Source: JAVSMW01 sp032027005
GTDB taxonomy: Bacteria; Bacillota; Thermincolia; Thermincolales; UBA2595
Direction: 5' to 3'
Assembly: GCA_032027005.1 (NCBI GenBank)
Contig: JAVSMW010000005.1
Location: forward strand, 1-64,000
Length of the DNA stretch: 64,000 nucleotides
Position 1 is the stretch's first letter, and each line of letters starts with the position of its first letter. Positions 32,735 through 42,142 of the stretch are shown here, piece after piece. The position numbers and the translations under genes were made by a program. The notes beneath the pieces were generated by a model. It had not been told where the DNA came from and searched no databases. It saw nothing but the letters and a program-made list of their open reading frames with translations.

Positions 32735-33736
32735 TTATTGTGCAATCTTTTTTGTTATTTGGTGCAGAATTGGAATAGGAGTCCCAGGCGGGATTTCACC
32801 TGCTGTTGAGAAAAATACCCGCGCGTCTCCCCGCAATTTCAGATATTCTTTTATCTTCCCATCTGTTTCATCCTCATTAAAGTGACTCAATTCGCTTGGT
32901 AATCCGATACCCAAACATTTTTCATGTTTTATGCTTGCATTTGTTGCAAGCACAAGATCTGTGTATCCCCCAACCACTACCCCATCTGACGGCAGTTCAA
33001 AAACAGGTTCAATATATTCACTTGGACAATCACCTGTAAAAGTGATAAGTTTCGATTTATAATATTTAGCTACATTCCGGAGAGTTTGAAAAACCGGGGC
33101 TATCGCATCAAATGATGAAATGGCAACTTTATCAAGCATATATGCTGCCGTTCCGATAAACTCTACCCCTTGCTCAAGATAGGCATTACATAACTTAAGC
33201 ATAAGCTCCCCAACCAAATCTAAGGCCTCCAGTGCTTCTTCAGAGTTCTCATTAAGACTCTTTAATACATTCTCACCAAATAAATGCACCGCCAAGGTGA
33301 CTGGACCCGGGATAATTCCAAAAACAGCAACATCTCTCCCCTTTAACATTACTATCCGTTTAGCTGCTTCGAAAAACACCGGTACTCTACCCTTTTTCTC
33401 AACCCCCGAAATATCTAAGTCTTCGATATTTAAGCCCTCGGTATTTGGACGAGCCAACAGATCCCCATGTTCATCCTCATGAGAATTGCTGATATCACAA
33501 CCACACGCCTCAGCTACAAGCAAAGGGGGAATAACGATGGTTATGGCATTATAACCAAACAATTTGTGAGAATTTATTAAGGATTTTGAAAGCAGCGTTG
33601 GGTCGGAAAACATTTCTTGAGCCTTGACTTGCTCCAGTGTTGCAGCAAAATTACTGATGACTGGAATAAAGGGAACCCCCTTGATTTCATTAAACTCAAA
33701 GAAACCCTTGACCATATCTTTGCTGGTTTGTGCCAT
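32735..33736 (-). CDS. uroporphyrinogen decarboxylase-family protein, in the apcE position
   Basis: A 333-residue (about 37 kDa) URO-D fold protein of the MtbA/CmuA type (GVPFIPVISNF, FGYNAITIVIPPLLVAEACG, FGIIPGPVTLAVHLFG, IKHEKCLGIGLPSELS). Relatives transfer methyl groups to or from corrinoids and bind zinc; no corrinoid protein is nearby. It is the fifth gene after an apcABCD-like series, where acetophenone carboxylase has its 34-kDa ApcE, so it may be the accessory subunit. I cannot confirm homology to ApcE. ATG 33736 has AAAGGTGG eight bases upstream; the GTG at 33748 is inside that site. Confidence 0.75.
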   Translation of the reverse strand: MAQTSKDMVKGFFEFNEIKGVPFIPVISNFAATLEQVKAQEMFSDPTLLSKSLINSHKLFGYNAITIVIPPLLVAEACGCDISNSHEDEHGDLLARPNTEGLNIEDLDISGVEKKGRVPVFFEAAKRIVMLKGRDVAVFGIIPGPVTLAVHLFGENVLKSLNENSEEALEALDLVGELMLKLCNAYLEQGVEFIGTAAYMLDKVAISSFDAIAPVFQTLRNVAKYYKSKLITFTGDCPSEYIEPVFELPSDGVVVGGYTDLVLATNASIKHEKCLGIGLPSELSHFNEDETDGKIKEYLKLRGDARVFFSTAGEIPPGTPIPILHQITKKIAQ

Positions 33737-33820
33737 AAAATTTACCACCTTTAAAATTGAAATTTTAGATGAAGGGGGAACTAGTTAAAAGTCCCCCCAC
33801 AAATACTTCAATTGTCCGGG

Positions 33821-35869
33821 TTAGAGCCTAATGATTGGTCTGTTTGGCTCAGCATTAGGCCACGAACCATAATACATTAAATCCGAAGCAGGCCTTTTCT
33901 CCAACCACTTGCTCTCAAATTCAGCAAAACTAGTGCCCCGACGAATCCTGTCTTCACGCTCCAAGCGGCGCAGCTCTTGAGTCTCCAGGAGATCTGCAAT
34001 CCAGTTCTCAGGATTGTAGGCCACTTTGTAAATATTCCGGGCAGACCAATCTGTCAAAAATCCATATCGCACATCATCCACCACAGACTGGGGCTCACGT
34101 TCAAGAGCATCGCCGTAACCGCAACCGCCTTGGGTGTGACCGGAAAAGAACCCTTCGGAATGCATATCAGGACCCCCGTAATGAGTTGCCAAATAATCTC
34201 CCGAAACGACTTTGCTGGTAACCAACTCCCGTACAGACTTGGGTACGTCCTTTCCTGATTTAATCATATCAAGCATGTTGGTATTGTCAATAGATAACCA
34301 TGATGATGCAAACGAGGGATACCCCCCAAATACCCCATTACCACATACGACACGCCCGCCGCTGAAGAATTTTACCCGGTGAACAACATTCGAACCATAA
34401 ATTATATAACCTACCTCAATGGCCGAACTACCGCGGTATTTGCCGTGGCCGCAGCTATCTACAACGTGCCTGTAATGGTTGTGGATAACCGGGTTCTGTA
34501 TCTCCATTTCCTCATGGTCAGAACCACTGGCATAGAGCGCAGGATGAAAGACTCCGCTGTCTATGCCATCCTTGTCCATTCGCGCGCCTGAGCCGGCGCC
34601 ATTCATAGTTTGGGAAGAAAGGTCGGCAAAGGGTAAACCCCTCTGGGTTATTCCGGCAAGAGCAATACATCCAAAAACAAGGCCTATCGGCGCTCCGGAC
34701 AGATGCTTATCCTCTTTGCTACTATACATCATAGACGAAAAAATCGGCGGCAGCAATTTCCCCATAAATTCTGCAACCAGGACGGCGCCTGAAGTGGCCG
34801 CATCCGGTGATGCATTCACTATCGTACCCGCAGGCATGTTCCAGTCAAATGCCGCAAGCACACCTGAACTTGTAGGTAAATCATGGAAAGGATGCGCATA
34901 CAGATATTGTGCGGCCACAGACACCATGGCCCAGGGCATCGCATTCCAGAACCCTTCCTGTTCAGGAGATGTACCGGTAAAGTCAAAATTAATATGATCT
35001 CCAACCTTATGGGCCGTTAAGTGCATCCTCCATAAACCCGGCACAACGCCAGTGGAATCTAAGAAAACAACAGATCGATAGGTCCCATCATTCCACCTCG
35101 AGATTTTATTCTTAGCACCCTCTTCGCCATCCACCAAAAGGCGGCGAAACAGGGCCTTAACATAACCGGCACCTTTTTCTTCTGCCAGTTCAAGAATACG
35201 GCGCCTTGCCCGGTCACAGGCGGTCAGGCGGGCTCTGAAATCACCTTCGACTATCCTCCGCGACCGGGAACCGAAGTTGAGGATCATCTCAAACCAGTCT
35301 TCCCGGAGTTTACCGCGATCAACAAGCTTAACCGGTGGCAGCTTCAAACCCTCATCATGTTTGCTTTTGGCAGAGGTGCAAAAGCCTCCAGGGTCGCAGC
35401 CTCCGGTTTCCGGAGTATGGTTGCCGGAAGTTGTCCAGGCGATGATCTCACCTTTATAGAACACCGGCATAAACGCGATTACATCCGGGTTATGAATCCC
35501 ACCGTAATTGGCTTCATTGGTAACGAATATATCCCCCTCATTAACCTCAATGTTGGGATTGTCTTTAAAGTTCTTGATTACATACTTAATTGGCAACTGT
35601 GCAGTCACGGTGTGAAGAAACGTGCCCAGGCATGCGGTAATCAAATCCCCTTGGGCATTATGTACGCCTACAACCATATCTCCTGCTAACAATGGCTGAC
35701 TCTGCCCAATCCTAAGGTATACTTCTCTTGCTTCTTGTACTATCATGTTTAATCGCTCAGCATAGACTTCATAATCACCATGCATCAACGCCATCGCTGA
35801 CGCCAGTTCATCTTCAGTAGGTTTGCTTGGTTTAAGCCACTGCATTAGCTCATCCTTATTTATTTTCAT
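33821..35869 (-). CDS. HyuB-family carboxylase subunit, ApcD-like
   Basis: A 682-residue protein of the hydantoinase B/acetone carboxylase alpha family (N-methylhydantoinase B fold). Signs: DMVVGVHNAQGDLITACLG, GDIFVTNEANYGGIHNPD, TGGCDPGGFCTSAKSKHDEG, FDFTGTSPEQEGFWN and SGGRVVCGNGVFGG. In acetone and acetophenone carboxylases this subunit carries out the carbon-carbon bond step after phosphorylation of the ketone and bicarbonate. It follows the HyuA-like gene by 24 bp, the order apcC-apcD. The size (about 75 kDa) fits ApcD. Confidence 0.88.
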   Translation of the reverse strand: MKINKDELMQWLKPSKPTEDELASAMALMHGDYEVYAERLNMIVQEAREVYLRIGQSQPLLAGDMVVGVHNAQGDLITACLGTFLHTVTAQLPIKYVIKNFKDNPNIEVNEGDIFVTNEANYGGIHNPDVIAFMPVFYKGEIIAWTTSGNHTPETGGCDPGGFCTSAKSKHDEGLKLPPVKLVDRGKLREDWFEMILNFGSRSRRIVEGDFRARLTACDRARRRILELAEEKGAGYVKALFRRLLVDGEEGAKNKISRWNDGTYRSVVFLDSTGVVPGLWRMHLTAHKVGDHINFDFTGTSPEQEGFWNAMPWAMVSVAAQYLYAHPFHDLPTSSGVLAAFDWNMPAGTIVNASPDAATSGAVLVAEFMGKLLPPIFSSMMYSSKEDKHLSGAPIGLVFGCIALAGITQRGLPFADLSSQTMNGAGSGARMDKDGIDSGVFHPALYASGSDHEEMEIQNPVIHNHYRHVVDSCGHGKYRGSSAIEVGYIIYGSNVVHRVKFFSGGRVVCGNGVFGGYPSFASSWLSIDNTNMLDMIKSGKDVPKSVRELVTSKVVSGDYLATHYGGPDMHSEGFFSGHTQGGCGYGDALEREPQSVVDDVRYGFLTDWSARNIYKVAYNPENWIADLLETQELRRLEREDRIRRGTSFAEFESKWLEKRPASDLMYYGSWPNAEPNRPIIRL

Positions 35870-35893
35870 AGCTGTCTCCTTTCAAAATATTCA

Positions 35894-38038
35894 TCATTCT
35901 ATCAGGCCACTGAGGTCTTCTAAAACACTGTATGTTCTCCCGGGTGGCAGCACTATTGTTGTATCAGGCGCTTCAATAACTGCCGGCCCATCTACAACAT
36001 TGCCTGGTGCGAGGAGTTTCCTTTCATAAACCTTCGTTGGGGCATATCTGGACCATTCTTGCCAATAAACATCGCGCTGGCCTTTCAATGCATCGGGATT
36101 TGGCGTTGCTCCCTGCAAAGGATACCGGGGAATTTCTGCCTTGGGTGCAGTAAGCTCGGCACGAATTACAAAGGTTTCAATCTCTACACCGCCATCGGGA
36201 TAAACTCCGAACTCACTATACACTTCTGTATACTCATCCTCAAAAGCCCGGTAGACCGCTTTAACATCTTCTTCATTTTTAACAGCCAAAACAGGAGAGA
36301 CAAAACGTTTCGAATGAAGCTGCCCGCAGTACTTCATATCTATTTCCAAAGTGTATGCCGCCGATTCTGACGGCAGTCCCTGTCCTGCCAAGTCCCGTTT
36401 TGCAAAATCAATCAATTTTGCTACTGCGGAATTAAATTGCTCATAATCGGTAAGGTATGTTCCATCAACAGGACTAATTATTGGTATATATCGGGATTGT
36501 TCATACACCCGGGAAAAATCCATATAAGCAGATCCAAAGGCGCAAAAAACCGATGCGTACGGATGAACGATTATTTTATTGATTCCGGCTTTAAAGGTGT
36601 AGTCACAGGCGTGAACCGGCCCGGCTCCACCGAGGGTAAACATTACAAACTCCTGTGGTTTGTATCCCCTTAGAACCGTCTCATTGAATATGGCATCTGC
36701 CATATTGGCATCTACTACCTGTCTGATAAGTCCAGCAGCTTCGACCACCTCAATATTGAGGGGCTTGGCAATCCTCTCCCTGATAGCTGCTTCCGCTTTC
36801 CTGCGGTTGAGTTTCATTTTTCCGCCATGAAAGTTATTTGGATCGAGATAGCCAAGCACCAGGTCAGCATCAGTCACAGTAGGTTCAGTTCCGCCTTGAT
36901 CATAACATGCCGGTCCAGGGTTGGCCCCAGCCGATCTTGGCCCCACTTCTAACCTGTTACCGGTAGCGGTGTTAATCCAAGCTATTGATCCCCCACCTGC
37001 CCCGATTGACTTTGATTCCATCATCGTTAAATCGACTTCCCATCTGTCGATAACTGGCCGGAACTGGTAAAAACGTGAACTTCCCTTTACCACCATTCCT
37101 AAATCGAAACTGGTCCCACCCATGTCGGTGACCATTATATTGTCATCCCCCAAAGCCTTGCCAACATAGGCGCTGCCGATTATACCGGCAATTGGCCCGC
37201 CGTTGTAAGTATCAAGTCCTGAAGTATGGAAGACATCCGCCATTCCACCCGAGTTATGAACCATTACCAGCGGACAGGAATACCCTTTGTTTCTCAATTC
37301 ATCTGACATGCCGACCAGTTCGTCGGACATCGATTGATGCAGGTAGGCTTCCAGCACACTACTGACCATTCTTGTATACATACGAAATTTAGGCAATACA
37401 TCAGATGACAGTGTTACCGGCATTGCGCCAAGATAGGACTCCGGGTACTCCTGGCGGATTATCTGCCGGATGCGCTGCTCATGAACCGGGTTTGCATGAG
37501 AAAATACCGTACAAACAACAAATCCACGAACTCCCTGGTCAGCGAGATAACGTATCTTTTTAAGGATGTCCTTTTCATTCAGGGGAGCAACAATACGGCC
37601 CTCACTGTCAGTCCGTTCTTTCGCTCCAACTATCAAGTGCCGGGGAATAAGGGGTGCGGGTTTCACCATTTTTGGCAAACATCTCATGTCCCGTACCGGG
37701 ATTCCAATCCCCCATGATCCGCCTTTACCCATATATATAAGATCCTCAAAGCCCTCAGTAGTTATAAGGCCAAGCTTTACACCCTTTCTTTCGATTAAGG
37801 TATTCATGGCAAGAGTAGTTGAATATCTGACCATGTCAGTATCTTTTACTAATTCTTCCAGTGATAATTCTAACGACTTGGCACAGTCCTTCAATGCATC
37901 CATAAAGCCCACTGAAAGATCATATTTTGTTGTAGGGGCTTTTGCGGTAGCAGTTCGGTCTCCATATGAAACAAAACAGTCAGTGAAGGTCCCGCCTATG
38001 TCTATGGCTACAATTGTATAATCTGTAGATTTATCCAT
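35894..38038 (-). CDS. HyuA-family ATP-binding carboxylase subunit, ApcC-like
   Basis: A 714-residue protein of the hydantoinase A/acetone carboxylase beta family, an ASKHA-type ATPase. Phosphate-binding motifs are IVAIDIGGTFTDCFV at the N-terminus and MVTDMGGTSFDLGMV in the middle, with GAGGGSIAWI and GPRSAGANPGPACYDQGG after it. It has the long C-terminal region of the larger HyuA subunit. ATG 38038 was taken, 12 bases after AAAGGAGG. It follows the zinc-binding small subunit and precedes the HyuB subunit, as in apcBCD. It probably phosphorylates ketone or bicarbonate. Confidence 0.88.
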   Translation of the reverse strand: MDKSTDYTIVAIDIGGTFTDCFVSYGDRTATAKAPTTKYDLSVGFMDALKDCAKSLELSLEELVKDTDMVRYSTTLAMNTLIERKGVKLGLITTEGFEDLIYMGKGGSWGIGIPVRDMRCLPKMVKPAPLIPRHLIVGAKERTDSEGRIVAPLNEKDILKKIRYLADQGVRGFVVCTVFSHANPVHEQRIRQIIRQEYPESYLGAMPVTLSSDVLPKFRMYTRMVSSVLEAYLHQSMSDELVGMSDELRNKGYSCPLVMVHNSGGMADVFHTSGLDTYNGGPIAGIIGSAYVGKALGDDNIMVTDMGGTSFDLGMVVKGSSRFYQFRPVIDRWEVDLTMMESKSIGAGGGSIAWINTATGNRLEVGPRSAGANPGPACYDQGGTEPTVTDADLVLGYLDPNNFHGGKMKLNRRKAEAAIRERIAKPLNIEVVEAAGLIRQVVDANMADAIFNETVLRGYKPQEFVMFTLGGAGPVHACDYTFKAGINKIIVHPYASVFCAFGSAYMDFSRVYEQSRYIPIISPVDGTYLTDYEQFNSAVAKLIDFAKRDLAGQGLPSESAAYTLEIDMKYCGQLHSKRFVSPVLAVKNEEDVKAVYRAFEDEYTEVYSEFGVYPDGGVEIETFVIRAELTAPKAEIPRYPLQGATPNPDALKGQRDVYWQEWSRYAPTKVYERKLLAPGNVVDGPAVIEAPDTTIVLPPGRTYSVLEDLSGLIE

Positions 38039-38100
38039 GTACCTTGTTTTCCTCCTTTCGACTTTTCGGATTAAATACAAGTTTGGGGTCCCCAGCGCGG

Positions 38101-38442
38101 TTAATTAGCGTCCGTTCCTAAGTGTTTTTGCTTCAGTTTGTCAATATCAATTTCCATATCATGAGTAATCGGGTGACCGAGCAGCAGATATTCATTTGTG
38201 ATCATGTTACCGCAATTGGGGCAATAAAACTCTATAATCGCGCCCAAATTTGGATCTGGGGCAAATTCTCCATCTTCTGTAACAGGCTCATAAATTTCAC
38301 GGACATCCCGTTCATAACATAGACAGCCCTTTTTGTAATTTTCCCGGGCGGATATCAACTCTTGCCCGAAACTGTTGCAGCACCAAACTTCTTTTTCTAG
38401 ATCGATATCCAAATACTCGGTTATCTGTACCTTCTTATCCAT
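38101..38442 (-). CDS. small zinc-binding carboxylase subunit, ApcB / acetone carboxylase gamma-like
   Basis: A 113-residue (13 kDa) protein with cysteine motifs WCCNSFG, GCLCYERD and FYCPNCGNM, consistent with a bound zinc. This size and pattern match the small gamma subunit family of acetone carboxylase and ApcB of acetophenone carboxylase. It sits between two HyuA-like genes with gaps of 12 and 62 bp, exactly the apcA-apcB-apcC order. AAAGGAGG precedes the ATG. The presence of this subunit argues for a carboxylase and against an ordinary hydantoinase. Confidence 0.85.
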   Translation of the reverse strand: MDKKVQITEYLDIDLEKEVWCCNSFGQELISARENYKKGCLCYERDVREIYEPVTEDGEFAPDPNLGAIIEFYCPNCGNMITNEYLLLGHPITHDMEIDIDKLKQKHLGTDAN

Positions 38443-38454
38443 GTTGGGCCTCCT

Positions 38455-40491
38455 TTACTCAATAATTGAATTTAGATATTCATCAACCCGATATTGTTTA
38501 CCGGGTGGCACTAAAACTGAAGTAACCTCGCTTTCGACAATTGCCAAGCCTTTAATAACATTCAGAGGCCGGAGCTGCTTCCGCTCGTAAATAGGAATTT
38601 CCATAAACTGCCCTTCCCAGAAAGCGATTCGTGTTCCCTTAAGGGCTGCCCGGGGGTCTTCACTCGCCGACTGGTGACGTGGAAGTTCAGGACGTGCCAG
38701 CGGGCTGGATGCTCTAAGCCTCAGTTGCTGCACAAAAACCTCTTTAGGGGGATTTGTTATACTGTTTTGGGTACTATAAAGATTAAGTATTTTTTCAAGG
38801 TCATTGATGTCACTTAAAGTAACTGACGGCCAAGGCACCTCGGTCGGAATTTGTGAAGGTTCGGAAGATGCCAGAATTGTTAGATTTAAAATTATTTCCC
38901 CACGTTTAGAATCGTTCCCTTCCATTTCATGGTAAGCTTTATCTGCCAGTTCTTGCACCGTTTCGTTGAATTTTTGCATAGTTTCGTGATTAGCCCGTAC
39001 CTTCATATTTGGAGCAATACTGAAATCCTCACCCATATCCATACAAGATGAGCCAAATGCACAAAATGTAGAACTATATGGGAATCCATATACCCTGGAT
39101 ATTCCCAAGGCGTTTGCTACCTGACCGGTAAGCAAGCCACCTGCGCCACCGATGCTAAAAAGGGCAAGGTCTTGAGGCTTTAACCCTTTGACTGATATTA
39201 ATTCCGCTAATATCCGAGCCATGCCTGTATACGCCTCAGTAATAGCAGCAAAGGCTGCTTCTTCCACCCCAATACCCAGCGGATCTGCTACATGTTCCTT
39301 GATCGCGTCCCTGGCAGCTTCCACGTCAAGTTTTTTCTTGCCGCCCAGGAAATATTGGGGGTCCAAATAGCCGAGTACTACCCAGGCGTCAGTGATAGTC
39401 GCTTCAGAGCCCCCCAGGCCGTAGCAGGCCGGTCCCGGCATCGCCCCTGCACTCTGCGGGCCAACTTGGATTTTTTTCGACTCATCCACTTTAATGATTG
39501 AACCTGCACCTACACCGGCACACATGGTTTCTACAAAGTTTCTTCTGATGGGAACATCGCCTACTGTCACCTCTGAAGAGTAACAAGGTTCTCCGTTGAT
39601 AACAAAGCCCACATCTGTACTTGTCCCACCCATATCATAAGTCATTACGTTATCCAGTTGGTAAAGCTTGGCCATATGTGAAGCACCAAACATACCGGCA
39701 GTTGGGCCGGAAGTAACAGTATCAATCCCTTTGGTTTTGGCTACCTTAGCTTGACCTCCGCTGCTATGAACAATCAATAATTGTTTAGGAAAATGACGAT
39801 TGCGGATGTCCTCCTCTGCTTTGTACATGTAACGAACCATCTGCCGGTGTACATAGGCATCAGTTAGAGCCTCGTTAGTACGCATATAATCATTTAGCTC
39901 GGCGCTAACCTCTGTAGAGTTGGTCAGGGGTACCGTACCAAGATAATGAACCGGATAATTATCGAGTACTATTTCTTTGATGGCTTCTTCATGTGCTGGA
40001 TTTAGCGGGGATCTTTTAAGGCTAACTACGATCCGTCCAGCCCCGTGCTCCAATAAGTACTTAATAGCCTGTAAGACTTCTTTCGGCTGCGGTCCCTCAA
40101 TAGAATTGCCGAACTCATCTAACTTCTCATTTACTTCACATATCATGTCTTCTGATACCAGTGTACCAACTGCCACGGTTGCGTCGTTTGAATCCGAATA
40201 GAGGTCTTTTGCATTTGGTTTAGTTACTATCAAACCTAATCTTGACCCTTTGCCTTGGATTATTGTATTAGTAGCAATGGTAGTGGATAATCGAACCATA
40301 TCGGTATCGGCCAAAAAGCTCTCCACTGAATCATAATCAAACCGTTTGGACGCTTCTTCAATACAATTCATAAAGCATACCGTTAAGTCATGGGGAGTAG
40401 TGTCTACCTTTACCACTTCAAATCTTCCTTTTCCCTGGACATAACCATCAGTAAAGGTACCCCCGGTGTCAATATCAACAGTAAACTGCAT
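38455..40491 (-). CDS. HyuA-family ATP-binding carboxylase subunit, ApcA-like
   Basis: A 678-residue HyuA-family protein, the smaller of the two in this operon. Motifs: TVDIDTGGTFTDGYV, LLIVHSSGGQAKVAKTKG, MTYDMGGTSTDVGFV, CAGVGAGSIIKVD and GPQSAGAMPGPACYGLGG. Two different HyuA subunits in one operon is a hallmark of acetophenone carboxylase (alpha and alpha-prime), where both hydrolyse ATP; acetone carboxylase has only one. The AAGGAGG site lies just before the ATG. The substrate is probably a ketone larger than acetone, or an aryl ketone, but this is inferred from subunit make-up only. Confidence 0.88.
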   Translation of the reverse strand: MQFTVDIDTGGTFTDGYVQGKGRFEVVKVDTTPHDLTVCFMNCIEEASKRFDYDSVESFLADTDMVRLSTTIATNTIIQGKGSRLGLIVTKPNAKDLYSDSNDATVAVGTLVSEDMICEVNEKLDEFGNSIEGPQPKEVLQAIKYLLEHGAGRIVVSLKRSPLNPAHEEAIKEIVLDNYPVHYLGTVPLTNSTEVSAELNDYMRTNEALTDAYVHRQMVRYMYKAEEDIRNRHFPKQLLIVHSSGGQAKVAKTKGIDTVTSGPTAGMFGASHMAKLYQLDNVMTYDMGGTSTDVGFVINGEPCYSSEVTVGDVPIRRNFVETMCAGVGAGSIIKVDESKKIQVGPQSAGAMPGPACYGLGGSEATITDAWVVLGYLDPQYFLGGKKKLDVEAARDAIKEHVADPLGIGVEEAAFAAITEAYTGMARILAELISVKGLKPQDLALFSIGGAGGLLTGQVANALGISRVYGFPYSSTFCAFGSSCMDMGEDFSIAPNMKVRANHETMQKFNETVQELADKAYHEMEGNDSKRGEIILNLTILASSEPSQIPTEVPWPSVTLSDINDLEKILNLYSTQNSITNPPKEVFVQQLRLRASSPLARPELPRHQSASEDPRAALKGTRIAFWEGQFMEIPIYERKQLRPLNVIKGLAIVESEVTSVLVPPGKQYRVDEYLNSIIE

Positions 40492-40560
40492 GTTACCTCC
40501 TTCTTACCCTAACAAGTTTTCAGGGTACTAGTAAAAATATGGTGTTAATTACGTACCTTC

Positions 40561-41415
40561 TTACCGCAGCTGAGGCAGACCCAGAATATCCCTGGCTTCG
40601 GCCGGGGTGGCCACTTCCAGGCCTAAATCATGAATATATCGTGCGATTCGTTCAACTAATTGGGCATTACTTTTAGCCAGTTCGCCTTTTAGGTAATAAA
40701 TATTATCTTCGAAACCAACCCGGGCAAAACCGCCAAGCATCACAGACAGTGTAGTGGCTCGCATCTGATCCGGACCAATGCCCAAGGCCCCAAAGACTGA
40801 ATCGGGAGGGAGTAAATCTACGTAGTGCATCAAATGTTTTGGACTAAACGATGTGGCTCCCTGATTAACCTTGTTCATGCCCAGTACAAAATTGAAGTAA
40901 TATGGTTTTTTCAGTAATCCCGCATTAATCAGATCAATAGCGTCATCCATATTGGAATTGTTCATGATCTCCAGTTCAGGCTTGATACCCCGGTCCAGCA
41001 TCATCTGGGCAGCCTTGCGCAAAAATGGGCGGGTCCACTCGATAAGCATACTTAAGCCGCGAAAGGTAATAGCGCTTAGACCCATATCCAACGAAGCCAT
41101 TTCCGGCAGGGCGTCCAGAGCTTCCAGGCCGTCTTCTGCAGTTACGCCTGGTTTAAGAGCCGGGGCAATGCTGTTTTCGATGATGATGTCACATTTGGAG
41201 CGCACCAGGGCATTCATCTCTTTGAACACATTGACATCATTGGTTTGCACCCCATTTTTGTCTCTAGCATGCAGGTGAACTACAGATGCACCGGCGTTAT
41301 AACTGTCGTATACTGCCTGTGCTACTTCGTCCGGCTGGATAGGTAAATTGGGATTGGCCTCCTTACCTTGAAAATTGCCGGTTGGGGCTACGGTAATGAT
41401 AACTTTTTTTACCAT
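40561..41415 (-). CDS. beta-keto acid cleavage enzyme (BKACE), copy 2
   Basis: A 284-residue paralogue of the BKACE at 25387-26244, with the same motifs (VIITVAPTGNFQGKEANP, VVHLHARDKNGVQTND, ENSIAPALKPG, PDSVFGALGIGPDQ) and very few differences. It is the second gene of cassette C. With an ApcABCDE-like carboxylase it would take a beta-keto acid R-CO-CH2-COO- and acetyl-CoA to R-CO-CoA and acetoacetate. This would avoid a separate CoA ligase and thiolase step. ATG 41415 follows AAAGGAGG at a good distance. Confidence 0.92.
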   Translation of the reverse strand: MVKKVIITVAPTGNFQGKEANPNLPIQPDEVAQAVYDSYNAGASVVHLHARDKNGVQTNDVNVFKEMNALVRSKCDIIIENSIAPALKPGVTAEDGLEALDALPEMASLDMGLSAITFRGLSMLIEWTRPFLRKAAQMMLDRGIKPELEIMNNSNMDDAIDLINAGLLKKPYYFNFVLGMNKVNQGATSFSPKHLMHYVDLLPPDSVFGALGIGPDQMRATTLSVMLGGFARVGFEDNIYYLKGELAKSNAQLVERIARYIHDLGLEVATPAEARDILGLPQLR

Positions 41416-41450
41416 AAGCCCACCTCCTTTCACTTAAATTGTTTTATGGT

Positions 41451-42107
41451 TTAGTCAGCCTGACTTAACACAACAAATTTTATTAATGTACCTGGAGTCA
41501 GAATCTCATCTTTTTCTAATACACCGTTATTTACCACGACATCCGTTTCCGCTATAACCGCCCCAGCAGCCGCGGCCATAATTGGATTCAAGTTGCGCGC
41601 GGTTCTCCGGAACACAAGATTTCCGGTAAAATCACTCTTATAAGCTTTAATCAAAGCTAGCTCAGCTTTGAAGGGTACTTGCAGCATTGTACGCCTGCCA
41701 TTAATACGGATCAGTTTTTCTTCTTGTAAAACCCCGGTTCTGCCTGAAGGCGGGGCAATATTATCTTCCGAAGCTGCACGGCCTGCCCTAATGTACTCAA
41801 ACAAAGTGCCTTTAGGTAGAACCACAGCCTCCACTTTTCCGCTTTGCAATAAACTACTGATTTCGGGAAAATATCCGATATGGCTCGTAATTAATTTACT
41901 GACCATGCCCAATGTGATTAATCTTGCGATTCCACACTCCGGAAGGGAAATATCACTTGTGATGATGGTTAAATCCGTAATGTTTTTTTCTAACAAACAG
42001 CTGATTAAACGTTCGGGAGTACCATGTCCCATGTTTCCTCCAATCATCACAGTCATGCCGCTTTTTAAAGTTGACAGTGCTAAATCTGCTGAAACTACCT
42101 TTTTCAC
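41451..42107 (-). CDS. CoA-transferase subunit A (AtoD/ScoA-like), no B subunit nearby
   Basis: A 218-residue family I CoA-transferase A subunit (SGMTVMIGGNMGHGTPERLI, LPKGTLFEYIRAG, GRRTMLQVPFKAELALIKAY, ETDVVVNNGVL). The catalytic glutamate of these enzymes is on the B subunit, which is not encoded in the window, so the protein cannot be a complete transferase by itself. It is the first gene of cassette C, 25 bp after the probable transcription start. GTG 42107 was chosen, nine bases after AAAGG. It may pair with a B subunit encoded elsewhere, or have another role. In the family the GxGTP loop binds CoA. Confidence 0.82.
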   Translation of the reverse strand: MKKVVSADLALSTLKSGMTVMIGGNMGHGTPERLISCLLEKNITDLTIITSDISLPECGIARLITLGMVSKLITSHIGYFPEISSLLQSGKVEAVVLPKGTLFEYIRAGRAASEDNIAPPSGRTGVLQEEKLIRINGRRTMLQVPFKAELALIKAYKSDFTGNLVFRRTARNLNPIMAAAAGAVIAETDVVVNNGVLEKDEILTPGTLIKFVVLSQAD

Positions 42108-42142
42108 ATTGACCAACCTTTAAATATTTTACTGATACTTAA

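Noticed and set aside
33821..40491. Hydantoin or 5-oxoproline hydrolysis by HyuA/HyuB proteins.
   Set aside because: Two different HyuA subunits plus a small zinc-binding subunit fit acetophenone-type carboxylases, and BKACE next door fits a beta-keto acid product.
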